A DNA stretch of 47,594 bases, taken from NCBI GenBank assembly GCA_022566715.1, contig JADFIH010000007.1, positions 1 to 47,594 of the forward strand. The letters are read 5' to 3'. Of this stretch, positions 20,786-28,587 are shown piece by piece. Both the position numbers and the translations under genes were made by a program. Below the pieces are notes generated by a model that worked only from the letters and a program-made list of their open reading frames with translations, ran no database searches and was not told where the DNA came from. The stretch is from Pseudomonadota bacterium (lineage in GTDB: Bacteria > Pseudomonadota > Alphaproteobacteria > SHVP01). Position 1 is the stretch's first letter, and every line of letters starts with the position of its first letter.

Positions 20786-21726
20786 GCCTTGCTGTCATCC
20801 ATTTGCATGCGTCTGATGAACCAAGTGGAAAGCACAATCGTGCTGAAGAGGACGAAGAGCGACATGGCCGCCGCGTAGCCGATGTCCTGGAAGCGAAGGG
20901 CGACGCGGAAAATATAAAGGCTCAAGGTCTCGGTCACGCTCGCCGGGCCGCCGCGCGTCAGAATGAACACCTGATCGAAAAGCCTGAGCGCGTCCATCAG
21001 GCGCAACAGCAGCGCGATCGTCACCACGGGGCGCAGGAACGGCCACGTGAGGTCGCGGAACTTCTGCCAGGCGCTGGCGCCATCGAGATCGGCGGCCTCG
21101 TACGGTTCCTCGGGGAGGCTGGCGATGCCGGCCAGCATCATGAGAAAGATGAACGGTGTCCATTCCCAGATGTCGACGAAGATGATCGCCCACATGGCGC
21201 TGTCGGCGCCCGACGTCCACACGCCGGTCGGCAGGCCGAGGCGGAACAGAAAATCGTTGAGGACGCCGAACTGCGGTTGGTAGATCAGCTTCCAGGTGAT
21301 CGCCACCGCGACCGGCGGCAGCATCATCGGCAGCATCAGGATCGTTTTGATGAAGTTGAGCCGGCGGATGTATTTGTCGACCAACAACGCAAACGAAAGG
21401 CCAAGAACGAACTCGATCCCAACCGCGGCGCCGGTAAAAAAGAGAGTGTTACCGAGCGCGTTGTGAAATTTCTCGTCGGTCAGAAGGCGGGCAAAGTTGC
21501 CGAGCCCGACCCACTCGTTGGGCACGTCCACGGCCGGGTTGAACTTCTGAAAGGACAGCGTGAACATGTAAAAGGTGGGGAACAGAGTGAGCGCCGCCAG
21601 AATCAGCACGGCCGGAGCCAGCATGATGTAACGCAGGTGGGTTTCCACCCAACGTTCCAGCCTCTCGCCGATAAACGAGGGCGCCGGCGTGTCCCCCACC
21701 GTCGCTGTGCTGGCGCTGTCGTCCAT
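20782..21726 (-). CDS. Carbohydrate ABC transporter permease (MalF type)
   Basis: EEPYEAADLDGASAWQKFRDLTWPFLRP EAA motif; six predicted TM segments. Confidence 0.9.
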   Translation of the reverse strand: MDDSASTATVGDTPAPSFIGERLERWVETHLRYIMLAPAVLILAALTLFPTFYMFTLSFQKFNPAVDVPNEWVGLGNFARLLTDEKFHNALGNTLFFTGAAVGIEFVLGLSFALLVDKYIRRLNFIKTILMLPMMLPPVAVAITWKLIYQPQFGVLNDFLFRLGLPTGVWTSGADSAMWAIIFVDIWEWTPFIFLMMLAGIASLPEEPYEAADLDGASAWQKFRDLTWPFLRPVVTIALLLRLMDALRLFDQVFILTRGGPASVTETLSLYIFRVALRFQDIGYAAAMSLFVLFSTIVLSTWFIRRMQMDDSKA

Positions 21727-21796
21727 GCCTCGGGCTCGACCGCTCTGCAGCGCGCGCAGGGCGGCCCGGAGACCCGGACCGCCCTTTACGAACCAA

Positions 21797-23050
21797 CTAC
21801 CGTGCGATGATCGCCTCGATCGCCTTCTGCGACCGGTCGAGCGCTTCTTCGGCGCTGATCCGCCCGGCGACCGCCGCCGACAACTCGCGGCCGAAGGCGT
21901 TCTCGATCTCCGGCCATTGCGGGTGGCGCGGCCTCGGTGTCGAGAAGTTGATCGCCTGCATGAGGGTCGGATAGTGCCGGTACTGCTCCTGCGAGGTCAG
22001 TTCGGTATCGGTGAAGACCGAGAACCGCACCGGCGGATTGCCGCGCAGCGCCGAGATCTTCACCTGCTCGGCGGAGGTCGCCCAGACCATGAAATCGAAG
22101 GCCTCTTGCTTATTCTTGGAATCGATGGAGATGCCCATCGTCCAATGCCCGATTTCGGAGCTGCCGGCAGACGTCCCGTCCGGCATCTTGACGTTGGCGA
22201 TCTTGCCGACGACGCGGCTCTGTGCCGGGTCCTCGAAGGTAGCGACCCAGTTCGGCCAGTTGATGGCCGAATATGCCGAGCCCTGAGCGATCGCAGTGCC
22301 GACTTCGTCGGCGCCGAAGCTTTCGACCCCGGGAGGCGCCACTTTGGCCAATGCGAGAAACATCTTTACGGCCTGGAGGGCCTCGGGAGTCTGCAGCGAG
22401 ACCTTGCGGTCCGCGTCAAACAGGGTGGCGCCGAAGGACCAGAAGATCGGCATGAAGTCCGCAACCACCGGATTGCCCTCGGCGGCGCGCATCGTGTAGC
22501 CGTACTTGCGGCTGCTACCGTCCCCGGTCAGCTCGGTTGACGCCGTGAGGACGTCGTCCCAGGTCCGCGGACCGTCGGGAAAGCCGACGGAGGCGTATTG
22601 CTCGGGATCGTAGAAGAAGAGCTGGGCGTTACCGACGTAGGGAAGACAAATGTAAGGCCCCGTGTTGTACGGGTTGCGGCATAACGCCACCGACTTCGAC
22701 AAGAAATCGTTGTCCGGCCCGTCGGTTCCGATGCCCTTGAAGAAGGGGCCGAGTTCCACCAGGAAGCCATTCTCGGCAAAGAAGGGAATCCACGGATCGT
22801 CCATGAGGACGATGTCGAAGACGCCGGAGCGGGTCGACGCGGCGGTCGCCGCGCGCTCGAACAGGTTGCTGTACGGCGCCTGTACGATCTCGATCTTGAC
22901 GCCCTTCAGCTTCGAGTAATCGACCGCCGCGGCCCGCAGGCCGTCGCCTTCGGAGCCGTTTGGCACGGCCACCGTCAGATCGGCAAGCGCGGTTCCGGCA
23001 AGGCCGGCGGAAAGGACTAGAGTCCCAACAAGGCTTAGTAATCGTTTCAT
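21797..23050 (-). CDS. Extracellular sugar-binding protein (family 1)
   Basis: Signal peptide MKRLLSLVGTLVLSAGLAGTALA; DIVLMDDPWIPFFAENGFLVEL; heads the MalEFGK-type operon. Confidence 0.88.
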   Translation of the reverse strand: MKRLLSLVGTLVLSAGLAGTALADLTVAVPNGSEGDGLRAAAVDYSKLKGVKIEIVQAPYSNLFERAATAASTRSGVFDIVLMDDPWIPFFAENGFLVELGPFFKGIGTDGPDNDFLSKSVALCRNPYNTGPYICLPYVGNAQLFFYDPEQYASVGFPDGPRTWDDVLTASTELTGDGSSRKYGYTMRAAEGNPVVADFMPIFWSFGATLFDADRKVSLQTPEALQAVKMFLALAKVAPPGVESFGADEVGTAIAQGSAYSAINWPNWVATFEDPAQSRVVGKIANVKMPDGTSAGSSEIGHWTMGISIDSKNKQEAFDFMVWATSAEQVKISALRGNPPVRFSVFTDTELTSQEQYRHYPTLMQAINFSTPRPRHPQWPEIENAFGRELSAAVAGRISAEEALDRSQKAIEAIIAR

Positions 23051-23088
23051 TGCGTCCTCCTCTCAACGTTTGATGCCACCATCCCTTT

Positions 23089-23102
23089 CGCTTTCGAAAG
23101 CG
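23089..23102. promoter_or_regulatory. Perfect 14-bp palindrome upstream of the sugar ABC operon (candidate operator)
   Basis: cgctttcgaaagcg, about 39 bp upstream of the 23050 start codon, next to an A/T tract (23115-23136). Confidence 0.55.
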
Positions 23103-23194
23103 TGGTGAGCCAAGTTGTTTTGTTTTTTTTGTTTTGATTTGCAGTCAATCTAGCAAAAGCGAGTCGAGGACGCCACAATCATCGTTTCACGGAT

Positions 23195-23320
23195 AGTTTG
23201 GCGTCGGTCCAAGGACATTGCGGCATCGGTCCTAGGACAGTTTGGCATCGTTCCAAGGAGCCTTAAATCGTTCCAAGGATACTTAAATCGTTCCAGCGAC
23301 AATGTGGCATCCGTCCAAAC
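23195..23320. repeat. About six degenerate tandem 20-22 bp units (operator-like array)
   Basis: agtttggcgtcggtccaaggac / attgcggcatcggtcctaggac / agtttggcatcgttccaaggag / ccttaaatcgttccaaggat / acttaaatcgttccagcgac / aatgtggcatccgtccaaac; several contain TTGG-N7-CCAA dyads. Confidence 0.85.
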
Positions 23321-23588
23321 GCCCCGGGGATATGGCGCGGGCCAGATGGATCGGACGGCCTCCCCTAGGCCATGCGGGGGATGGCATTCAAGGATGGCGT
23401 GCAGGAAATCCACGACGCGGTCCGTGTGGTTCGCCGCCAACTAAACGTTCGGTTAAACGCCCCCGACGGCGTACAAATAGGACGAGAAGCCGCCGCTTGA
23501 AAAAATTTTGGCGGGACCGAATTGGCGGGACCAGGCCGGGCGGGCGAGAAAAATTGCGCGTGGTTACGAATTCAAACGGATATCGGGC

Positions 23589-24650
23589 ATGTACGTAATA
23601 TTGTCGGCGGTTGCAAGGCGCCTCTACACCAGGATTTCGGCTCTAAGTTGGTATACCGTCCTAACAATAACGGCCTTTCATTTCGCGGTTTCCTGGGGAC
23701 TGATCGCGCTTGTCGGCGGCGAGAAAATCGCCAGCGGCGAGATTTTTTGGTACTTCTATGTCACCACGGTGACGACCGTCGGCTACGGCGACTTTTCGCC
23801 GGTTACCGAAGCGGGCCAGGGCATAACCATATTATGGATCATGCCTGGCGGCATCGCGCTTTTTACGACAATAATCGCCAAGATCGTGCAACAGGTTGCT
23901 GGTAAATGGAGAAGAAGGTTGCGTGGACTAGCAAGCTACGAGAATTTGACCGATCATATCGTCATTCTAGGGTGGCATGGCTCCCGTACCGAGCGGATGG
24001 TGGATCACATTCGCGGCGGACAAGGAGAACATGAGCGCGACATCGTGCTGTGCTCCGCTAAAGCCATCGAAAACCCAATGCCGGAACTGGTCCGCTTCGT
24101 TCGCGGCCCCGCTTTGAACACGCCGGATCTTCTGCATCGCGCCGCGGTGGCGAACGCAAAATATATCATTGCGCTCGGCCACGACGACAACGAGACCTTG
24201 GCGGCGGCCCTGGGCGCGGCGGCGGTGAACGGCGACGCCCACATCGTCGCCTATTTCGATCAGCAAAGTTTTGCCGATCTTCTCAAGGCCCATTGCCCCA
24301 ACGCGGAATGCAATGTCTCGCTCTCCATCGAAATGATGGTGCGCTCGGCCCAGGATCCGGGGTCAAGCCGGGTCCAGCGCCAACTTCTGTCGGCCTTGGA
24401 AGGACCGACCCAGTTCAGCCTCCAAGTGCCCGCGGACGCCAACCCGGTCAGCTACGGAGCCCTATTCACGGAACTGAAAACCAAACACGACGCGACCCTA
24501 TTCGGCGTCGCCGAGAGTACCCTGGGCGACGATCTTGTCTTGAACGCGCCGTCGGACCACCGGGTCGGTCCCGGCATGATCCTCTATTTCATGGCGGCCC
24601 GGCGTCTCGAACCGGAAAAAATCCGCTGGGGCGCCCTGGGCGCGCAATGA
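23589..24650 (+). CDS. 2-TM potassium channel with RCK/TrkA-N domain
   Basis: Pore helix/selectivity filter VTTVTTVGYGDFSPV; two TM helices; cytosolic Rossmann-like DHIVILGWHGSR. Confidence 0.9.
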   Translation: MYVILSAVARRLYTRISALSWYTVLTITAFHFAVSWGLIALVGGEKIASGEIFWYFYVTTVTTVGYGDFSPVTEAGQGITILWIMPGGIALFTTIIAKIVQQVAGKWRRRLRGLASYENLTDHIVILGWHGSRTERMVDHIRGGQGEHERDIVLCSAKAIENPMPELVRFVRGPALNTPDLLHRAAVANAKYIIALGHDDNETLAAALGAAAVNGDAHIVAYFDQQSFADLLKAHCPNAECNVSLSIEMMVRSAQDPGSSRVQRQLLSALEGPTQFSLQVPADANPVSYGALFTELKTKHDATLFGVAESTLGDDLVLNAPSDHRVGPGMILYFMAARRLEPEKIRWGALGAQ

Positions 24651-24690
24651 GCGCGGCAACCGGGTATAATCGGATGAACGCGGAGGTAAT

Positions 24691-25404
24691 ATGTTTGGCG
24701 CGACGATGAAGTCGCTCTTTAAGAGCGGCGCCGGCGGTCTCAAGAGCGGAGCCAGTGGTTTGAAGAAGAAATTCTCCAAATCCGGCGAGGAGGACGAATT
24801 TCCCACACCGCTCGGACTTCGCATCGGGGCCGCGGTCGATATCGATACCCTGCCGCTGCGCATGCACGCGGCCGATCTTCATGTCGAACTGCCCGAGGAA
24901 ACGCTGATCATCGCCGCCCAAGGGTACGTGGATTTGGGGGATGGGACCCACGCTCACCGCTATTACACCGCCGATGACACCATGATTCAGGTCCTGACCG
25001 TGGCGGGCATGGACGACCAGCATGTGGAGGAACTCACCCTTTTCGTGCCGCACAAAAGTTATTACCCGGACGGCGACGGCGCCTGGGCGCAATGGACGGG
25101 GACGGGCGGCAAAATCGGCGCGGCGACCTTCCGGCTCGACGACGGCACCGAATATACGCGCGTTTGGTTCGATTCCACGGAAGGGTACGCGGAACCCGTG
25201 GAGTTCACGGAATCGGTGTATGAAGACCCGGACTCCGACGAATGCAGCGACGTGCGCCACCAGGTCATGCTTTATGGACGCAACCTTGAGGATGGAAAGA
25301 AAAACGAATACCTTTTAGTTTCGGTTGAATCCTACGAAGGCCAACGGACGGTCGAGCTGATGGTCGGCGTTGACCTCGAATTTTCCACTTTGAAAGTGAT
25401 ATGA
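24691..25404 (+). CDS. DUF2491 family protein (YjfK-like)
   Basis: FPTPLGLRIGAAVDIDTLPLRM, VDLGDGTHAHRYYTADDTMIQVLTVAG and neighbourhood (DUF350, DUF1190, PspA, YjfC) match the YjfK family. Confidence 0.82.
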   Translation: MFGATMKSLFKSGAGGLKSGASGLKKKFSKSGEEDEFPTPLGLRIGAAVDIDTLPLRMHAADLHVELPEETLIIAAQGYVDLGDGTHAHRYYTADDTMIQVLTVAGMDDQHVEELTLFVPHKSYYPDGDGAWAQWTGTGGKIGAATFRLDDGTEYTRVWFDSTEGYAEPVEFTESVYEDPDSDECSDVRHQVMLYGRNLEDGKKNEYLLVSVESYEGQRTVELMVGVDLEFSTLKVI

Positions 25405-25473
25405 GTTGACGGCACAAGAAGAGGTGACAGGGCACACGCCCCGCGTCACCGAGCCGCAGACCTGGAGACTCGA

Positions 25474-25875
25474 ATGAGCGCATTTTTGGAAAACCTTTCC
25501 GAGTTTTTGCTTTTCTTCGTCGTTGCCGCCGCGTTGACGATCGTGTTCGTCGTCGTCTACACGCGCGTCACGAGACATAACGAGATCGCCCTTATCAAGA
25601 AGAATTCGGCGGCGGCCGCGGCTGCTTTTTCCGGAAGTTTGATCGGGTTCGCGCTGCCGCTCGCCAGCACGATGATCAATTCGGTCACCATACTTGAAAT
25701 GGTGCTCTGGGGCTTGGTCGCGCTGATCGTTCAGGTGCTCGTCTATCTCCTCATTCGCCTTCCCATGCCGCGCATTTCGAAACGAATCGAGGACAATGAG
25801 GTGGCCGCTGGAGTTTGGCTCGGCGCGTGGTCGATTGTGGCGGGTATCCTAAACGCCGCCAGCATGACGACTTGA
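25474..25875 (+). CDS. DUF350 family membrane protein (YjfL-like)
   Basis: Four TM segments; NEIALIKKNSAAAAAAFSGSLIGFALPLAS typical of DUF350; neighbourhood. Confidence 0.85.
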   Translation: MSAFLENLSEFLLFFVVAAALTIVFVVVYTRVTRHNEIALIKKNSAAAAAAFSGSLIGFALPLASTMINSVTILEMVLWGLVALIVQVLVYLLIRLPMPRISKRIEDNEVAAGVWLGAWSIVAGILNAASMTT

Positions 25876-25910
25876 CCGGCACGACGACCTGAGGCGAGAG
25901 GCGTAGCGAT

Positions 25911-26438
25911 ATGAAAAACTCGAACTTGTTGAAGTATGCCCTTCTAGGGGCCACCGCGATCGTCCTCGTCGCCTTCATCGCCCGCGGACGGGCGAAGGAA
26001 GATGTCCTGGTCTACGATTCCACCGAAGCCTGCATTACGGCCGGGCAGCAGGACCCAGCCGTATGCGAGGCCGAATTCGCCAAGGCGGAGAAACTTCACG
26101 AGGAGGTCGCGCCCCGTTACGCCTCTGAAAACCAGTGTTATTCGGAATACGGGCACAATCGATGCTATCGGCAGCGTTCGTCGTCGCTTTGGCTGCCGTT
26201 CATGGTTGGCTACATGCTGGCGCCGCGCGGCGGATTCGGTTTTTCGCAGCCGCTCTACCGCCCGAGTTCGAATCCCGGCCGGTTTTATACGGCGGGCAAA
26301 AGTCCCGTCGGGGCGGTGTCGGCGGGCGGCCGCACCCAGGTCGCCAAATCTCAGGTCAGCAAGCCGCCGGTAAGGACTCGCACCGTTGCACGGGGAGGAT
26401 TTGGCTCCCGGGCGACGGCCAGGGGTGCGGGAAGCTGA
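25911..26438 (+). CDS. DUF1190 family protein (YjfM/YgiB-like)
   Basis: DSTEACITAGQQDPAVCEAEFAKAEKLHEEVAPRYASENQCYSEYGHNRC then SSLWLPFMVGYMLA and C-terminal VARGGFGSRATARGAGS; resembles E. coli YgiB (from memory). Confidence 0.82.
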   Translation: MKNSNLLKYALLGATAIVLVAFIARGRAKEDVLVYDSTEACITAGQQDPAVCEAEFAKAEKLHEEVAPRYASENQCYSEYGHNRCYRQRSSSLWLPFMVGYMLAPRGGFGFSQPLYRPSSNPGRFYTAGKSPVGAVSAGGRTQVAKSQVSKPPVRTRTVARGGFGSRATARGAGS

Positions 26439-26495
26439 CCCGGTAGCGCCTTTTGTTGCGGCCGGCGTTTTGCCGCGCCGTTTGGCCCGTCTTGA

Positions 26496-27062
26496 TCAAG
26501 ACGGCGGTGGGGATTTTCTGAACTTGTGGCCGAGCCAAATAACGGCGAATCCGGCGATCAGGCCGAACAGGTGACTCTCGAAGGAAACCTGGCTTCGCAG
26601 CGGGAGAATGCCCCACAATAATCCGCCGTAGGCCAAGACCGTCCCGATGGCGATGGCGATTGCGATAGCGCTTCGTTCGAAAACGGCGCGGCCCAGGATC
26701 ACTCCGAAATAGCCGAACACCAATCCGCTCGCGCCGACGTGGAATGCTCCGCGGGCGAAAATCCACACCAATATGCCCGACAGCAGGATGACGCTGATGG
26801 TCGTTTCCCAAAACTTTCTCTTTCCCCCCGCAAGGGTGAGGCCGCCGAGAATCAATATCGGAATCGTGTTGGAAACGGCGTGCCAGAGTCCGGCGTGAAT
26901 CCACGGGGACAGCGGAATACCGATCAGGCCGCGTAGGGTGCGGGGCAATATCCCCCACGACACGAGCCGATGTCCGAGCAACAGGTTCACGAGTTCGACC
27001 GCCCAGATCAGGGCGACGAGCGCGAGTACGGGCCGAATTCCATTCGCGAACTTGGCGATCAT
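26496..27062 (-). CDS. Rhomboid family intramembrane serine protease
   Basis: GASGLVFGYFG (GxSG catalytic Ser), SFESHLFGLIAG (catalytic His), WHAVSNTIP; six TM-like segments. Confidence 0.88.
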   Translation of the reverse strand: MIAKFANGIRPVLALVALIWAVELVNLLLGHRLVSWGILPRTLRGLIGIPLSPWIHAGLWHAVSNTIPILILGGLTLAGGKRKFWETTISVILLSGILVWIFARGAFHVGASGLVFGYFGVILGRAVFERSAIAIAIAIGTVLAYGGLLWGILPLRSQVSFESHLFGLIAGFAVIWLGHKFRKSPPPS

Positions 27063-27081
27063 GTGTCCCTACCGAAGGCCG

Positions 27082-27203
27082 GCGCGCCGGATAACCGGCG
27101 GGCCCGCGTAGGCGCGGCCATCCTTAATTCATCCGAGATTGGCCGGTCCGCGGCCGTGAGCGCCAAAATGCTAGAGTGGTTCCGATCAAGTCGGAACCGC
27201 TCT
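27082..27203 (-). repeat. Interspersed repeat copy 2 (~122 bp, inverted relative to copy 1)
   Basis: Reverse complement reads agagcggttccgacttgatcggaaccactctagcattttggcgctcacggccgcggaccggccaatctcggatgaattaaggatggccgcgcctacgcgggcccgccggttatccggcgcgcc. Confidence 0.93.
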
Positions 27204-28587
27204 ACAGGTTCTGGCGGCGAAGGGATGATGCAGACGGGTCCGCTTTCCGCCAAGTTTTCACCTCCAGCCTGTTGATCGGCCTTCTGACCGAACCGGGCGC
27301 GATCCCGGCCCGGAGCGCGCTCAATATGCCGGCGGCCTCCCAATAATTCTCGGCGCTAAAGAGCTGATCGTCCCGCCACGGCAGGGTGTTGAGGTCGCCG
27401 GCGCTAAGGCCGCTGCCCTCACGAACCGCGATGACGGGAATTCCCTGTTCAAGGGCGGCAAGGGTCGGCAGCCCGATACATCCCTCCGGTATGACCAGGC
27501 ATGAGATATCCCGGACCGTCAACACACCCCTTGCGGCCATCCGGTCCGGATCGGTCACGATGCGCGGCGATTGTTTCAACCCTTTCAGAACACACTGAAA
27601 GAAGGACGAGGAAATGGCTTCCGCCGCCATGCGCGGATCGACCCGGCCCGGATCCTCGTTCAGTATTTCACGGGATTCCATCATCGGCGCGTGCGCCGAC
27701 GGAACGTTGAAGCAATGGGATACCGCGTGGGTCAGCATGGCTTCGATGCCGCCCCAGGGATTGATCATGGTTCCGCCGCTGCTGAAATACTTTTCGTGAA
27801 ACCCGTCGGGCACGCCGATCAACGACGAAATAGCGACGGCGTCATAGTCGTCCGCCGTCTCCTTGAGCAACTCGAAAAGCCTGTCGATGCCCCGGCCGGA
27901 ACCGACCGCCCGTCCCGACGCCGAGAAAGTTGCCGTTAGTTCCAACGGCGGATCGAGCTTGTAGAGACCCGTGCATTGAAGCCCATAAGTGGCCCGCGCG
28001 GATTCCACCGTGTTCAAGACGAGATTTTCGATCATTGGATCGGACTGAGAATCGAAAACGACCATCACCCGGTTCGCCCGCACCGGCTCAAGCCCGACGG
28101 TTCCCATGAGCAGCCGGGACAGAACGCTGCCCTCCACATAGAGGGCGTTGGCCGGCATCTCGTTGATGTCGCTGGCGTTCACCACATTGGGATGGGTGAT
28201 GAATCGATCGCAGCACGACGCTAGGAGTTGCGCCGCCGGGGTGGCGTCGCCGGCGTGGCCGCCGACCTCCGCGCCGATGCCGGTCGGCACCACATAAACC
28301 GCATTGAATTGCTCGGCGTTTTCACTACCCCGCCGCCGCAGCCGGAATATGGAGTCATGGCCGTCCGCGGTGGAACCGTCGGGACCGATCAAGCAACCGA
28401 CTTCGCAGTGATATTTGTCGCCGCCGACCGAAGTTATCGCCAGCCGAACCGGGATCTCGCCTTCGGTGAACCTGAACGACAGGGCCTTTTCAAGATGTTC
28501 GATTATGCCGCGATTTCCCGACGCGGCTGGAATCGTGACGGCTTTTTCAAGCAACTGCAATGTCGGTGACCCCCGCATTTTGCGCAA
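27202..28587 (-). CDS. DUF3326 family protein (likely start near 28578)
   Basis: VYVVPTGIGAEVGGHAGDATPAAQLLASCCDRFITHPNVVNASDINEMPANALYVEGSVLSRLLMGTVGL matches the DUF3326 signature as I recall it. Confidence 0.78.
   Translation of the reverse strand: MRKMRGSPTLQLLEKAVTIPAASGNRGIIEHLEKALSFRFTEGEIPVRLAITSVGGDKYHCEVGCLIGPDGSTADGHDSIFRLRRRGSENAEQFNAVYVVPTGIGAEVGGHAGDATPAAQLLASCCDRFITHPNVVNASDINEMPANALYVEGSVLSRLLMGTVGLEPVRANRVMVVFDSQSDPMIENLVLNTVESARATYGLQCTGLYKLDPPLELTATFSASGRAVGSGRGIDRLFELLKETADDYDAVAISSLIGVPDGFHEKYFSSGGTMINPWGGIEAMLTHAVSHCFNVPSAHAPMMESREILNEDPGRVDPRMAAEAISSSFFQCVLKGLKQSPRIVTDPDRMAARGVLTVRDISCLVIPEGCIGLPTLAALEQGIPVIAVREGSGLSAGDLNTLPWRDDQLFSAENYWEAAGILSALRAGIAPGSVRRPINRLEVKTWRKADPSASSLRRQNL

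Noticed and set aside
23150-23440. 96-aa minus-strand ORF over the 20-22 bp repeat array
   Set aside because: The peptide just translates the degenerate repeats, overlaps the promoter region and resembles no family I recognise; more likely regulatory DNA.
23586-23608. catgtacgtaatatt at the K+ channel start as a second copy of the DUF2170-gene palindrome
   Set aside because: Only CATGTA matches; it is not a dyad equivalent to TTATACATGTAA-N4-TTACATGTATAA and is coding sequence.
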